A stretch of 64,000 bases of DNA from Brachionus plicatilis (lineage: Eukaryota; Rotifera; Eurotatoria; Ploima; Brachionidae), in NCBI GenBank assembly GCA_010279815.1, contig QEOQ01000344.1, forward strand, positions 1,064,566-1,128,565, read 5' to 3'. The position numbers and the translations under genes are program-made. Shown one piece after another: positions 28,201 to 36,745 of the stretch (within the stretch, counting starts at the first letter, position 1; the number at the start of each line of letters is the position of its first letter). The notes under the pieces were generated by a model. That model did not search any database, was not told where the DNA came from, and worked only from the letters and a program-made list of their open reading frames with translations.

Positions 28201-30487
28201 ACTTCGAATTGTTTTGAAAATATTTTCCATTATTCCACTTAAAAAAGCTTTTAGTAATTTTTAAGAAACATTTGAACTGGTGGTCCTAAGAATGTGAGCT
28301 CTTGATCATGACAAATGGCTGCGGGTCGCTTGCCGCATATTCAAATGAGTATTATTTAATTGGGGATTTTGGCAACCAAGAAAAAACAAAACAAAAACAA
28401 ACCTAGGGCGAAAATTTATGAAATTTTTTAAATTTTAAGATGAACAAAAATGAATGAGTTGGAAAAGCATTAGTACTCTTTTTGCTTTTCAACAAAAATA
28501 TTGTTTCCTTATCATAATTTTTCTCTAATTTAAATATTTTTATTAGTTTACAAAACCATTTTATGTTTAGTAATCAACTGATATACAAAAAAAAGAGTAT
28601 ATGTGATGAGGAGCAACAAATCCTAGAGCATACACGAAAACTAATTTGATTAAACTTGCATTTTCATTAAGAGAGAGAAAGACTCCATTGGACTTAAATG
28701 AAGCAAATTTTTTCAAAATTTGTAGATACTAGTATCCATTTGCATTTTGGCACACAAAATAGATTACCAAATCACAAACATTCCGCAAAAATAGAAAACA
28801 AATGCAACCTTACCGTTTATTTACCTGTGTGGAAAATTTTATTTTAACTAGCTTGTTTTTTTTTTCAAAGTATTGTTAAGCATATTTTATTTTAATAAAT
28901 AGTTAATCGTGCATTAAATTTCACATAGCATTTTTGGGCCATTAGTGCTAAAAAACTATGAGTCAAAACTAAATCCTTACTTGAGCTAATTTTTTTACAA
29001 ATTAAAGTTGGATCAAAACTAAAATTTTTAAAACAAAGTATCCATGGAACTAAAAAAATATTTAGTCAAAGTATCTAATAAATTACTAATTGATTTAAAA
29101 CAGTTTAAATCAATAAAGGGTTGCAGATTTATTTAATTAGCTGTGACCCCATATAAAGCCATAATACAATATTTAGATAAGCTATCAGTCGGCCAAATTA
29201 GTCTTGATTAAATAAAGTTGAATATTAAAAATAGACAGTTTAATTGTTCATTTTAGAAAAAACTAGGTTAGAGATTTTAGTTGGTTACCTCGGCCTGGTA
29301 TATCTGAGTCTTTGGCTTGGACAAAACTTGAAAGAAGCACATAACATACATCATTATGGATTTCTTATCCACATTATCTGCCAGCACATCTAACAAAAAA
29401 AAAAAAGAATTTAGATTAATTTTGAGCAAATAAAAGACTTTCATCTCAAATACCTTCTAGATCTAATAAGCGTTCGATAGAGAGATGCCTTTGAGCCATT
29501 TTGAAAGCATGCTCGAGGAAATACTCAGCACTTTGAGATGATTTTTTGTTCAGCAAATTATCATATGAAAATAAATCTGGTCGATATCTGTGTATAATGG
29601 CATTGAAGGCTAAACCATCTTTCCAACTTGTGGTAAAATCGCTAATTTTTACACCAGGATAGCTTGACAGCAAAATTAGTGGACAACACAACAAAAAAAT
29701 TTTTTTTAGTTACTCTTTGGTCGAGTCTTGGCACCACTTGAGCAGTGCTTTCTCAAGATTGGTGGCATGTATATCATAGACTGCTTTTTTAAGAATGTCC
29801 CTCACTTGCCAATGCTGTATTATATTCCAAACAAGACCCAGGGTCAATTTCGCACTTCCTTCATTTATGTCATTTGAACTTATATTAATCAATCGAATCT
29901 TAAAAAAAAATATCAGTTCTATTTCTGTAATGGTATATTTTCCACATATATTTTCATATTAATTAGAAAAATTCCTTACTTGATTGTCTTTTAAAGTTGA
30001 CAAAACCAAATTTAAATTTAATAAATGATGCATTTTAAGGTTTCCAATTTCCGGTTTCTTAAAAAATGCAATTTAATATCTGAATAGCAATTTGAACCAA
30101 ATGCTTACCAATTCTTTTCCGGTTAGCAACTCGAGGAGCCTAAGCAAAATTATTCCATCTTTTAAATCGTGGAAAAGATCTTTTACTGGCTCATGGTCAA
30201 TCTAATTAAGAAATATTAAACAAAATTAAAAAAATTTTTTCTTTACTTTAGCTAGTTGAGAGTTTATCCATTTTGTAAAAGTTTTCTTTTGAACATCTTC
30301 TCTTTCATCTAAATTTAAAAAAATTAATTAAAAATTTAACTTAAAAATTTAAATTAAAAATAATTTTACCTTTTCCCTTGCTGACTTTTAAGCTGTAATA
30401 GAACGATGCAAATGATAGAGGAATTTCATTTGTTTTAGTATCATTTTCTTTATAGGCATCCAATTCACTCCGATTCAAAGATGTCAT
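2203..30487 (-). CDS. DMD: Dystrophin, full-length type
   Basis: This links cortical actin to the dystroglycan complex at the muscle or neuronal membrane. I joined 39 of the 40 exons (all but exon 20) into one open frame of 3,969 codons including the stop, with all splice phases consistent. Human dystrophin has 3,685 residues. Order: two calponin-homology domains (about residues 40-265), a long spectrin-repeat rod with non-spectrin segments, WW (about 3288-3320), EF-hand region, ZZ zinc finger (about 3540-3605), then two C-terminal coiled coils. Near-identical landmarks include [10 protein letters not shown] (CH1), DHPKM and [11 protein letters not shown] (WW and after), and [19 protein letters not shown] ZZ sequence. 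The start ATG (30485-30487) lies two bases after a TTTAG acceptor, so an upstream non-coding exon or trans-splicing is likely. Exon coordinates are in the segment entries below; exon 20 is an alternative end. Utrophin-type paralogy is not separable by eye; invertebrates usually have one such gene. Confidence 0.93.
3342..4134. mobile_element. 793-bp inverted-repeat element carrying a zinc-finger remnant
   Basis: The ends are long inverted repeats. The left starts GGGTCTTTTCCCTTATG, then CCAATTGATCACGTAATATG. The right end, read on the other strand, starts GGGTCTATTCCCTTATG followed by the same block. Further GTTCACCTAAATTTTGATCA-type motifs extend the right arm. Eight A residues flank each side (3334-3341, 4135-4142), a possible 8-bp duplication though a homopolymer. 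Inside, on the plus strand, a broken frame ends at about 3876 with a C2H2 finger. The element sits in dystrophin intron 37. It is probably a hAT-like non-autonomous copy (inference). Confidence 0.78.
3610..3876 (+). pseudogene. Broken C2H2 zinc-finger frame inside the element
   Basis: The frame ends [21 protein letters not shown] then a stop, fitting C-x2-C-x12-H-x4-H. About 60 residues upstream in the same frame, HSCNFSI, a stop, and [11 protein letters not shown] suggest a second decayed finger. Two in-frame stops show it is no longer coding in full. Some transposases carry N- or C-terminal zinc fingers; I cannot name this one. Confidence 0.55.
4339..6450 (-). CDS. DMD: Dystrophin exons 31-36: WW end, EF-hand region, ZZ finger
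   Basis: Exons: 6450-6314, 6255-6048, 6003-5918, 4881-4724, 4671-4434, 4379-4339 (residues about 3306-3594). This is the beta-dystroglycan-binding cysteine-rich region. Exon 31 completes the WW with TTWDHPKM and carries [15 protein letters not shown]. Exons 32-34 encode the two EF-hand-like helices ([36 protein letters not shown]). Exon 35 has [19 protein letters not shown] and the ZZ cysteines ([25 protein letters not shown]). Exon 36 is only 41 bases and gives the ZZ tail ([11 protein letters not shown]). It is the best conserved part of the gene. Confidence 0.95.
4882..5917. other. Dystrophin intron 33
   Basis: A 1.0-kb intron with a short TTTTA-type repeat near 5022-5050. Most of it lies between weak inverted ends at 5007 and 5806 (see the candidate element entry). 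Confidence 0.5.
5007..5806. mobile_element. Candidate degenerate inverted-repeat element
   Basis: The left end reads GGTTACATTTTTACCTTA and the right end, on the other strand, GGTCACATTTTTTACTTAA. AACT lies directly outside both ends (5003-5006, 5807-5810). The interior is AT-rich with no frame. Short flanks and simple sequence make chance similarity possible. Confidence 0.35.
6502..12642 (-). CDS. DMD: Dystrophin exons 21-30: distal rod to WW start
   Basis: Exons: 12642-11741, 11688-11526, 11475-11377, 9728-9594, 9533-9048, 8992-8911, 8858-8492, 8442-8268, 7617-7282, 7226-6502 (residues about 2149-3305). Coiled spectrin-type helices continue ([43 protein letters not shown]). Exon 21 is entered in phase 0 from an acceptor ATAAAAG with a poor pyrimidine tract. 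Exon 25 contains a polar, less regular stretch ([17 protein letters not shown]) that may be a hinge. Exon 30 ends with the WW start, [19 protein letters not shown], nearly the same as the human motif. Confidence 0.9.
7618..8267. other. Dystrophin intron 28
   Basis: 650 bases of AT-rich intron with stops in every frame. Nothing recognised. Confidence 0.5.
9729..11376. other. Dystrophin intron 23
   Basis: A 1.65-kb AT-rich intron. It holds the hairpin MITE at 10688-10895. On the plus strand at about 11119-11172 a short frame reads [17 protein letters not shown] before a GTAATT, like the start of some transposase first exons, but too short to call. Confidence 0.5.
10688..10895. mobile_element. 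Hairpin MITE, copy 1 (perfect 8-bp target duplication)
   Basis: A 208-base element that is nearly one long palindrome. The left half starts GGCAAAATGTTATCTATTG and the right end, read on the other strand, starts GGCAGAATGTTATTTATTG. Both arms continue through ATTTTTACATTTTTGAGAGA and ATCTCAAAATCAAAAAATCT. ATTAATGA flanks both sides (10680-10687 and 10896-10903). It has no coding capacity. The terminal repeats plus 8-bp duplication suggest mobilisation by a hAT-type transposase. Confidence 0.88.
12945..12955 (-). terminator. Tandem poly(A) signals after exon 20
   Basis: Two overlapping AATAAA hexamers on the minus strand, about 115 bases beyond the exon 20 stop. They support exon 20 being a true transcript end. 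Confidence 0.5.
13066..13791 (-). CDS. DMD: Alternative terminal exon 20 of dystrophin (short form)
   Basis: An open frame of 242 codons including a TAG stop, entered in phase 0 from an acceptor at TCCTAAAG. It begins [16 protein letters not shown] and is rich in Gln, Asn, Ser, His and Tyr with low complexity ([35 protein letters not shown]). It has no spectrin pattern and no domain I recognise. Joined to exons 1-19 it gives 2,389 residues: an actin-binding, rod-only dystrophin without the dystroglycan-binding end. Its base composition is richer in GC than the rod exons. It could also contain an unseen internal donor leading into exon 21, or belong to a separate transcript. The acceptor has a weak pyrimidine tract. 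Confidence 0.7.
   Translation of the reverse strand, partial: EYARYFYGPSDFIYEPSDFTQISNQGAMYYNENVQEGYDTRSVVSEPVQLMPMVEQSQPVTFRKYKTTKTTTTTHHVMPQKLNAQMCALNQLNSQNSHQLFDQCANQTMPQAYHREANRYYHNENVSNSSNMRSSSIPRSFQQAQCSDQNFNKSNTQLDQSASSMRYFSSRNAASNNQAAVNRARSDQYHGEQKHAGMAAASSCIDYSNSFYNSDWHMRHGNHIKNQNSIPTELPIYMQRN
14270..20517 (-). CDS. DMD: Dystrophin exons 13-19: central spectrin-repeat rod
   Basis: Exons: 20517-20360, 19206-18682, 18625-18482, 18427-18208, 18146-18046, 17979-16138, 14434-14270 (residues about 1097-2148). All show long amphipathic helices with the spectrin W and L spacing, such as [30 protein letters not shown] and [19 protein letters not shown]. Exon 18 is unusually long (1,842 bases, 614 codons) and includes a Ser-rich, basic break ([20 protein letters not shown]). 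Exon 19 completes a repeat ([11 protein letters not shown]) and ends in phase 0. That phase lets it splice either to exon 20 (short form) or to exon 21 (long form). Confidence 0.88.
14950..15144 (+). pseudogene. hAT transposase C-terminal remnant
   Basis: A 64-codon frame whose second half reads FFSKSGYI, then [10 protein letters not shown], then LLVSNMDLL. This follows the hAT family C-terminal dimerisation motif (F-S-x-A-G, R-S-R-L-x-x-x-N-V-E, L-x-x-N). It has no long upstream frame, so it is a fragment inside a host intron on the opposite strand. The autonomous parent is not in this window. Confidence 0.55.
15241..15311 (+). repeat. Dispersed repeat, copy A
   Basis: Seventy-one bases beginning AACATCGCACTTTTTCATTG and ending AAAAAATTAAACCA. 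Copy B at 57270-57340 matches at roughly nine bases in ten, in the same orientation. Copy A lies about 100 bases after the hAT remnant and could be part of the same element. Confidence 0.75.
15514..16078. mobile_element. Degenerate Tc1/mariner-type MITE
   Basis: The left end reads CAGTAATGATATG after a TA; the right end, read inward on the other strand, is CAGTAGTGTAATATG. Both run on into GTAAACGTAATTTT / GTAAATTACGTAATTTTACG blocks. The ends resemble the better element at 48663-49250 (CAGTACTGATTCG). The right-hand TA appears mutated to TG. No coding capacity remains. Confidence 0.5.
19207..20359. other. Dystrophin intron 13
   Basis: About 1.15 kb of AT-rich sequence. I see no exon, RNA gene or bounded repeat in it. 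Confidence 0.5.
20706..21221 (-). CDS. DMD: Dystrophin exon 12: Ser-rich non-spectrin insert
   Basis: This 516-base exon encodes residues about 925-1096. It is rich in Ser, Asp and Glu ([22 protein letters not shown]), with no spectrin heptad pattern, and I know no domain that fits. It joins in phase to exons 11 and 13, both of which carry spectrin helices, so it forms a flexible or regulated break in the rod, like a long hinge. Being 516 bases (a multiple of three) with the same phase on both sides, it could be skipped without shifting the frame; that use is inference. Confidence 0.8.
21222..23421. other. Dystrophin intron 11
   Basis: A 2.2-kb AT-rich intron. Three related motifs of the type GTGAACTGT followed by a CGAGG or CCTCG block occur near 22089, 22545 and, inverted, 22640, and may be old repeat debris. 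A candidate micro-exon at 21273-21318 (minus) has a good acceptor (TTTCTTTCAG) but the wrong phase. Confidence 0.45.
23422..27064 (-). CDS. DMD: Dystrophin exons 8-11: hinge and first spectrin repeats
   Basis: Exons: 27064-26768, 26618-25461, 23943-23611, 23560-23422 (residues about 283-924). Exon 8 carries the first hinge and the start of repeat 1 ([25 protein letters not shown] matches human DQFHTHE). Exon 9 is 1,158 bases and continues repeats 1-3, with [20 protein letters not shown] and a VVVVDDTS-like stretch matching human repeat 2. Exons 10 and 11 are further helical repeats (MKWNESM, FYSKWMD). The 1.5-kb intron between exons 9 and 10 carries a MITE. Confidence 0.9.
24716..24937. mobile_element. 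Hairpin MITE, copy 2 (8-bp target duplication)
   Basis: A 222-base element starting GGCAAAATG and ending CATTTTGCC, flanked on both sides by GATAATAT (24708-24715 and 24938-24945). Its left half shares a long stretch with the element at 10688-10895, including ATTTTTGAGAGAA, ATCTCAAAATCAAAA and TTTTCATTCAAGAAAAGTAA. The right half is altered by AT-rich tandem sequence. The 8-bp duplication points to hAT-type mobilisation (inference). It lies in dystrophin intron 9. Confidence 0.8.
27065..29288. other. Dystrophin intron 7
   Basis: A 2.2-kb intron, AT-rich. A 66-codon plus-strand open frame (27979-28179) shows no family I know. A slightly GC-richer patch lies near 28280-28330. No exon or transposon ends are recognised. 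Confidence 0.5.
29289..30487 (-). CDS. DMD: Dystrophin exons 1-7: paired CH actin-binding domain
   Basis: Exons: 30487-30370, 30308-30247, 30201-30109, 30057-29980, 29898-29714, 29662-29454, 29389-29289. Together they give residues 1-282. Exon 2 carries the CH1 start ([15 protein letters not shown]). Exon 3 has [20 protein letters not shown] and exon 5 has [16 protein letters not shown]. Exon 6 has CH2 ([25 protein letters not shown]), and exon 7 ends CH2 with [15 protein letters not shown]. Each aligns with the human actin-binding domain at the same order and spacing. Introns here are short (about 45-70 bases) except the 2.2-kb intron after exon 7. Confidence 0.93.
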
Positions 30488-32446
30488 TTCTAAATAATTA
30501 AAAAAAAAAAAAATTTTAATTATCTAAAAAAAATAACACTTTCTGAATTTTTTTCCATTCAAGAAAAATTTAGTTCACAAATCCAAAATGACTTTATCTG
30601 AATCAAAATAAATTTTAAAAGAAACACGATATTTACATTAGATATAAAATCGATTTTAGTTTTTTTTAATTGCTTAGAGAAATAACAAACTATAAAATTT
30701 GATTCTATTACAGGTCACAATTAAAAAAATCCTCTAAAGATAAACTAAAATGTGATCGTGTGCTAAACCATTGCTTGAGGCACTTTACGGATCTCGAATC
30801 CGAGTCCAAATATCACCGAAATTTATTCAAATCACTTTTGTTTGCATGCCAATAAAAATAACTCTAGTCATTTATTTTACCTAAGTATTAAATGAATTCT
30901 AAACTTATGAATCTAGGACATTATTAGCCCATGTAGTCAATGATTTAAATTTTTACACGTTGAATAGAAATTTTTTATTTTATAATTTTTATTTTTTTTG
31001 TTAAAAACCCGAAAATAATTTGTAAACATGATAAAAAAAAATCTCTATATTAAATTTAACACATCGGCGGAAGAATTTCTAAAAGTGACTTGAACCAGTT
31101 TTAAAAACTGGGTCTTAAAAGCTAAATTTAAAAAGTCATAACTTTTTTTAATACTTGATTTTTGCTTGGTTTTATTGAAAATCTTCTTGGAGTCTAATGC
31201 AATCTAGTTCATTAAATTCGATCGATTTTTCATTTCCTTTAATTAAGTTTCTAAGATAAATTGAAGTCTTGAGGCATACATAAGCACTATTTAGCTCAAT
31301 ATTGTCTAATATTAAAACAGAAAAATACTGCTTGAATTACTTGTGATCTTAGCTAAAAGTTTTAAGTTAATATTTATTTAGTAAAAAAATGACAATTTTT
31401 ATTATAATTTGCAAGAAATATTATGATTCTATGATACGAAAATAAAAACTTAAACACATCGATAAAGTAAAAAATTTAATTTTGAATTTAATCAATGCGA
31501 ATAAATCTCGCGATTAAAATAATTTTAATAATCATGTTTAATCAATATTAATGTCACTCGAATAGGTTAGAGCAGTTGATATTTATTGTAATTGAAGCGC
31601 TCATCATATTATAATTTAATTTGGATTTTAATTATAATTATAAATTTAAAATTTTTTAATCATTTGTCTAAACACCGTAAGCGCATTAATTTCATCTATT
31701 CATGCTCATTTAATTTAGTATCATTTTGAATATCGATCAAAAAAAAAATAAATAAAAAATCTGTCAATCAAAGGTCTAAAAATTTCCTTAAAAAAAAAGA
31801 AAAATAGTCAATTGAGTCAGCGTTCACGAATTCTATTTGAAAAAAAATAATTATCCAGCGTTCTTTATATCATTATTTACCTAGTAAATTATCTAAAAAA
31901 AAAAAAAGATAAGAAAATTTTATTTGAATCAAATAAACAATTTGTAAATTATTTGATCGAAAATTTTTTGAATTTTTTTTTTAATTTTGAATTTGTTTTC
32001 TGATAATATATTGAATAAATTAGAAAAAAAAATATATTGATTAATTTTAGAATCACATCAAGAATTTTTTTAAGAAAATAATTACGGAATTTAAACGTCA
32101 AAGAATTAGCCTTAAAAAATATAGTGAAATTGTTTTCACTATATTTGAAAGCGTGAAGTTAATTAAAAATAATGCTAATGATTTATGCTATTAAACGAGG
32201 CGATTAAAATATTTAATTAACTCTCGAGTTAATATTGCTAAAAAAAATTTAATCTGTCATTAAATATTATAATAATCTTTTTTATTAATTTTAAAATAAA
32301 CCTAAATAAAATAGCTAAAAGTTAAGTTGATTTTGAAATATTAAAATTCAACAAAATTTAAATCATGCTTGTTTTTTTTTATATTGAAAATCCATAATTT
32401 GAATTTATTAAAAAATTGAGAATCCGAAAATTCTATGATACTCAAT
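30488..32446. other. Region between divergent genes dystrophin and SRFBP1-like
   Basis: About 2 kb between two genes pointing away from each other, so it should hold both promoters. It is AT-rich. A small hairpin (CCAGTTTTAAAAACTGG) lies near 31091. I cannot pick out TATA boxes with confidence, and no RNA gene is seen. Confidence 0.45.
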
Positions 32447-34147
32447 ATGTCGGACAAGAATGACAAGGTAAATTTAACTTTTTTTTTCATCATTTTAATA
32501 AATTTAATATTTAGACTTTGAGTGAAACTTTATTCGCATTCAATAATAGGGTAAACAAAAAAATTTAAATTTAATTGTCGGTAATAAGTCAATTTTTTTT
32601 AAAGATAGTTGCCAGTAAAGATATTATTAAAAAAGCCAAAATTTTCCAGACTACCAAAATTGTTCGTCAAATAAAACTTTTGGCAAAAAAAAAGTAATTT
32701 GAATTAAAAAATTTAAAAAAAAATGATTTTGATTTTTTAAGAGGAAATGAAGCTCAACTTGAAAAAAACAAAAGAAAATGTGAGAATCTAAAGGAAGAAA
32801 TTAATTTCATAAAAGTAGTTTTCTGATTTTTTTTTGATTTATTTTAAAAAATTTTTAAATCAAGAAACAAAAGTTTAATGAAATAGCCATTTTCGCCTTT
32901 GACAATGACGAAACCACATTCGATCAGTTTATAAAAGCTAATAGTGTAATTTAATTTAAAAAAAATTTAAATAAATAGAATTTTAAATTTTATCTCATTA
33001 GAAAAACTTGACCATAGAAACTATTGCCTTGGCTAGAGTGGCTTTTAGCAAACCTATTCAAAAAGCTATTGAGGATATAAAAAATGATCTCAAGATTCCG
33101 AATTGGAAACAAGTGTTCATAAAATACAAGGCCCGATGCGAAAAGAGGAAAAATTGGAAAGAAAAAAATCGACTTTTGAAAGAAATCGAGACCAAACTAA
33201 AGCCTGAAAACGAAAATAGTGACGAAGAGGTGCCAGTGCAAGAAGATATCAGCGAAAATTTAATAGATGAGCCATTAGGCGAAAATATTACTTTAGAAAA
33301 TAAAGCTAAAGTCGAAAAGATCACACTTGATAAAAAAGAAATTAAAGAAGAAAATTGTGATGATGATCTATCAGAGGGATATGATAGTCATGATGATGAC
33401 AATTGGAATGAAGAAGAAGGAGAAAACGATGAAGAAGAAGAAATAGAAGAAGAAGTAGAAGAGGAGAATGTTCAAAGTCAGGAAGAGGAATCGGTTGATC
33501 TGAGCGAAAAATTTGTTTTTTCAGAATCAAATTTGGAGATAAAAAACGAAAATAAAGAAAAAATTTTAAAACCTTTGGTTATTGGTGAAAAACCAGCTCA
33601 TATGGTTATCAAGCAAATAAATTTGGATGAGGTTAAAGATTGCGAAGAGTTGATGTTGGAAGATAAATCGAAAAAAGTTGAAAATGCATCGCAAGAGACT
33701 ATAAAAGTTATACAAGATCCATTTTTTTTAGATCAAAATGGAAATGAAATTCAGGGAAATGACAATCTAAGGCCTTTCAAAAGATCTTATAATTTTGACC
33801 ACGAGCCAACTAGTTATTCAAGCTATGATAAATATAGAAACAAAAGTTATGGTTTCAGAGATAGACGAAGAGAAATGGGAAGAAATTCTTTTAAAAATTC
33901 ACTTTCAAACGATAGCAGGCCATACAGAAGTGATAATTATTTTGACAGGTCAAAAACCGATTTCAAAAATCGTGACAGACCTCCCGCTAATAGGCGACAA
34001 TTTGAATTTAGCAAAAATTTTGACATTAAACCAAAAGAGGACATCACCAAACTGCATCCTTCATGGCAAGCGAAAAAATTGGCCGAAGAAAAAGTCAAGT
34101 CCATGAAGTTTGAGGGAAAAAAAATTAAATTCGATGATGATGAATGA
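32447..34147 (+). CDS. SRFBP1: SRFBP1/BUD22-domain protein
   Basis: Six exons: 32447-32467, 32515-32550, 32605-32693, 32742-32814, 32865-32945, 33002-34147. They join to 481 residues with all phases consistent. The N-terminal third is helical and basic (KKAKIFQTTKIVRQIKLLAK, ENLKEEINFIKKQKF), the BUD22 layout. The middle is strongly acidic (about residues 200-250, EEEEIEEEVEEEN), and a basic Arg/Ser/Tyr-rich stretch follows. The C-terminus has HPSWQAKKLAEEKV and GKKIKFDD, as in vertebrate SRFBP1 (HPSWEA, GKKITFDD). The family acts in the nucleus: yeast Bud22 in small-subunit rRNA processing, vertebrate SRFBP1 as a serum-response-factor partner. Which role applies here is unknown. Confidence 0.82.
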
Positions 34148-34193
34148 ATCATTTATTAACTATTATTTTTTGTTAAAAATAATTTTTAGTGAA

Positions 34194-34199
34194 AATAAA
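34194..34199 (+). terminator. Poly(A) signal, SRFBP1-like gene
   Basis: AATAAA 46 bases after the stop codon. Confidence 0.6.
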
Positions 34200-34455
34200 A
34201 TTTTAATTAAAAAAAATAAGCTTTAATTTTGTGTTAATCTTTTATTTAATTAATAAAAAAAAAAGGCAAAATTTAAATAATTAAAAAATTTATTTTTAAT
34301 TTTTCCAAATTATCCGAGCTTTATGTTAGGTTTATTTTCACCAACTTGGCTTACGAACACATGCGCTCTTCATTTTTCTGCATTCAAACAAATTTATATA
34401 CCTGACTTAAAATAAAAAAAATAAAAATTTATAATTTCAATATTTTAGATCCAAA

Positions 34456-35139
34456 ATGAGACTAGAGCCTTGTTTTTTTTGTTCGTCAAAAATATATCCC
34501 GGTCATGGCGTGACATTTGTGCGCAACGACTGTAAAGTGTTCAAATTTTGCCGTTCCAAGTGTCACAGAGCGTTCAAAAAGAAGAGGAATCCGCGAAAAT
34601 GCCGCTGGACCAAAGTTTACCGTAAGTCAGCTGGCAAAGAATTGGCTGTGGATAAAGTGTTCGAGTTTGAGCAGCGTCGTAACGAGCCTGTCAAGTATAG
34701 TAGAGAATTGTGGCAAAATACCATCCGTGCCATGGAAAGAATTGAAGAAATAAAGCTTAGACGTCAGCGCCAATTTATCATGAACCGTCTCCAAGTCGGC
34801 ACTGACAACCGAACCGAGGATGATTTGAAAGAGATAACTAAGTTCATGCATTTGATCAAAGCTCCACATGGTAATTTAAAAAAAAATTAAAATAATTTAT
34901 TTTTGAACATATTTTGAATTTAATTTAAAAAAAAAAATAATTTTTTTTCTTTAGCCGTAAATCCAGACCTTGACGAAATCCACGAATTGGCCAAGCAAAG
35001 ACTTGAGGATTTGAAGGTTGGCAAAGAAAAATTGGTCGCTTTGAGAAAAAGCAAAAAAATTGGCAAAAAAAGAGAAAAAGTCGAAGTTGTTATGGAAGAG
35101 ACAAGCGAGCAAAATACTGCTGAACTGGAAGAAAATTAA
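34456..35139 (+). CDS. RSL24D1: Ribosome biogenesis protein RLP24 (eL24-like)
   Basis: Two exons, 34456-34870 and 34955-35139, give 199 residues. The N-terminus [18 protein letters not shown] and the zinc ribbon cysteines (C-x2-C at 6 and 9; C-x3-C at about 32 and 36) match the RLP24 family. So do [31 protein letters not shown] and QFIMNRL. This placeholder protein is loaded on pre-60S subunits in the nucleolus and is later replaced by eL24 in the cytoplasm. The length equals that of yeast Rlp24 (199) and exceeds human (163) through a Lys/Glu-rich tail. The ATG lies seven bases after a TATTTTAG acceptor-like site. Confidence 0.95.
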
Positions 35140-35152
35140 AAGTCCTTTTGTT

Positions 35153-35162
35153 AATAAATAAA
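35153..35162 (+). terminator. Overlapping poly(A) signals, RSL24D1
   Basis: Two AATAAA copies starting 14 bases after the stop codon. Confidence 0.6.
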
Positions 35163-35266
35163 AAATTATAAAAATTTTATTTTATTTTTTACTTTCCCAA
35201 TATGCTTTTAAGAGCATAAGATAAAAAAATTTTTTATCTTTATTTTCATTAAAGATTTGGTTTAGA

Positions 35267-36745
35267 ATGATTTTTTATTCGCCCAAAATTAGCTTAGTAC
35301 TGACCCGAAATGTTCACTTCAACCGAAGTAGTCTTCTTATACCAAATTATAAAATTAATAAATCAAGAACAGAACTAAAAGACAATGAGACTAATTCGGT
35401 GAGCCATGCCATTTTGGAAAACAACGGCTTCATATCTGACTCAGGACCGGGATTTTCCACTTTTTTGCCACTGGGCAAAAGAGTTCTAAATAAAATAAAA
35501 AATTTAATTAGAAAAGAAATGAACAAAATAGATGGTCAAGAGATCGAAATGGCCTCGCTGTCCGATTTGGCTGTGTGGTCAGTGACCGGTCGCGATGAGC
35601 TAATCGGACACGAGCTATTTCGCCTAAAGGACCGCAAAGGCAAAGAATATTGCTTGTGTCCCACACATGAGGAAATTGTCACCGCTCTTGTATCAAAATA
35701 TTCAAAATCAATATCATCTCACTGCATTGGAGACAACAAAGCTTTGCGGCTTTACCAAATAACTAAAAAATACCGTGACGAGTCCCGGCCTAAACACGGC
35801 CTACTCCGGTCTAGGGAATTTTTAATGAAAGATATGTATACATTTCACATCAATGAGCAAAGTGTTGAGCAAACTTATGACGATGTGTGCCAGTCTTATG
35901 AGACCATATTTGAACAATTAAATCTAAATTACAAAAAAGCCTCGGCATCTGTTGGTTCAATGGGTGGCAAACGATCCCACGAGTACCATGTGGAAGCCAG
36001 TGTTGGCGAAGACAGAATATTCACATGCCAAAAATGCTCTCGATCGGTCAGCATTGATTTGGTCGATGCTGAAAAACAGGAAAGTGTGACTCAAAAAACC
36101 CTGTGCCAAGTGGTAAATTGTGCCAGAAATTTGACAGACATAGAACTTAGCGAAAAAATTGAGTTTAAAAAATGCATAGAGATTGGCCACACTTTTATTC
36201 TAGGTGATCGATACACAAAATTTTTGAGCATTAATTTGGATAAGAGTCCCAAAGTAACCATGGGCTGTTACGGAATTGGTGTTTCAAGACTAATGCAAGC
36301 TTGTGTTGAATCAAATAATGTGGATAAAGTTTATCCAAATTGGCCTTTGGATATAGCTCCGTTCATGATTGCAATTATACCAGCTAAGGCCGGCAGCAAG
36401 GAGGATGAAAAGAGCCAAATTTTGGTCAAGTATTTGACTGGTATGATGGATGGTTCGGTGTTTAAAGATGATGTTTTAGTCGATGACAGAACTTGGATGA
36501 CAATTGGCAGCAGGTTAATTGATTCCAAGTTGATCGGAGTCCCGTTTTCACTAGTCTTGGGCAAATGTATACATGATGAACAGATTGAGATTGTAATCAA
36601 TTCGGATTCATTGAGACAAACACTTGGCAAAGACAAGCTAAATTGTCACTCGAGAGAGACGGCCATTGTACTCAAACAATTGGTCAATGATTACTTTTAT
36701 ATGAAAAAGGACAAGAAAATTTTTAATTATTTTAAGAATATTTAA
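35267..36745 (+). CDS. PARS2: Mitochondrial prolyl-tRNA synthetase
   Basis: A single 492-residue exon (human PARS2 has 475). It charges mitochondrial tRNA-Pro. Class II motifs are visible: the motif 1 region GFSTFLPLGKRVLNKI, CPTHEEI, motif 2 KYRDESRPKHGLLRSREFLM (about residues 167-187), and motif 3 GCYGIGVSRLMQ (about 330). A C-terminal anticodon-binding domain follows (PFMIAIIPAK; VLVDDRTWMTIGSRL). The short bacterial-type form without an EPRS fusion, and the basic hydroxylated N-terminus, fit a mitochondrial enzyme. The ATG sits one base after GGTTTAG, an acceptor-like site, and only 127 bases after the RSL24D1 stop. Confidence 0.94.
   Translation: MIFYSPKISLVLTRNVHFNRSSLLIPNYKINKSRTELKDNETNSVSHAILENNGFISDSGPGFSTFLPLGKRVLNKIKNLIRKEMNKIDGQEIEMASLSDLAVWSVTGRDELIGHELFRLKDRKGKEYCLCPTHEEIVTALVSKYSKSISSHCIGDNKALRLYQITKKYRDESRPKHGLLRSREFLMKDMYTFHINEQSVEQTYDDVCQSYETIFEQLNLNYKKASASVGSMGGKRSHEYHVEASVGEDRIFTCQKCSRSVSIDLVDAEKQESVTQKTLCQVVNCARNLTDIELSEKIEFKKCIEIGHTFILGDRYTKFLSINLDKSPKVTMGCYGIGVSRLMQACVESNNVDKVYPNWPLDIAPFMIAIIPAKAGSKEDEKSQILVKYLTGMMDGSVFKDDVLVDDRTWMTIGSRLIDSKLIGVPFSLVLGKCIHDEQIEIVINSDSLRQTLGKDKLNCHSRETAIVLKQLVNDYFYMKKDKKIFNYFKNI

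Noticed and set aside
33058..33530. Minus-strand frames opposite the SRFBP1-like gene
   Set aside because: They are shadows of the Lys/Glu-rich coding strand, giving Phe/Leu/Ser-rich low-complexity peptides.
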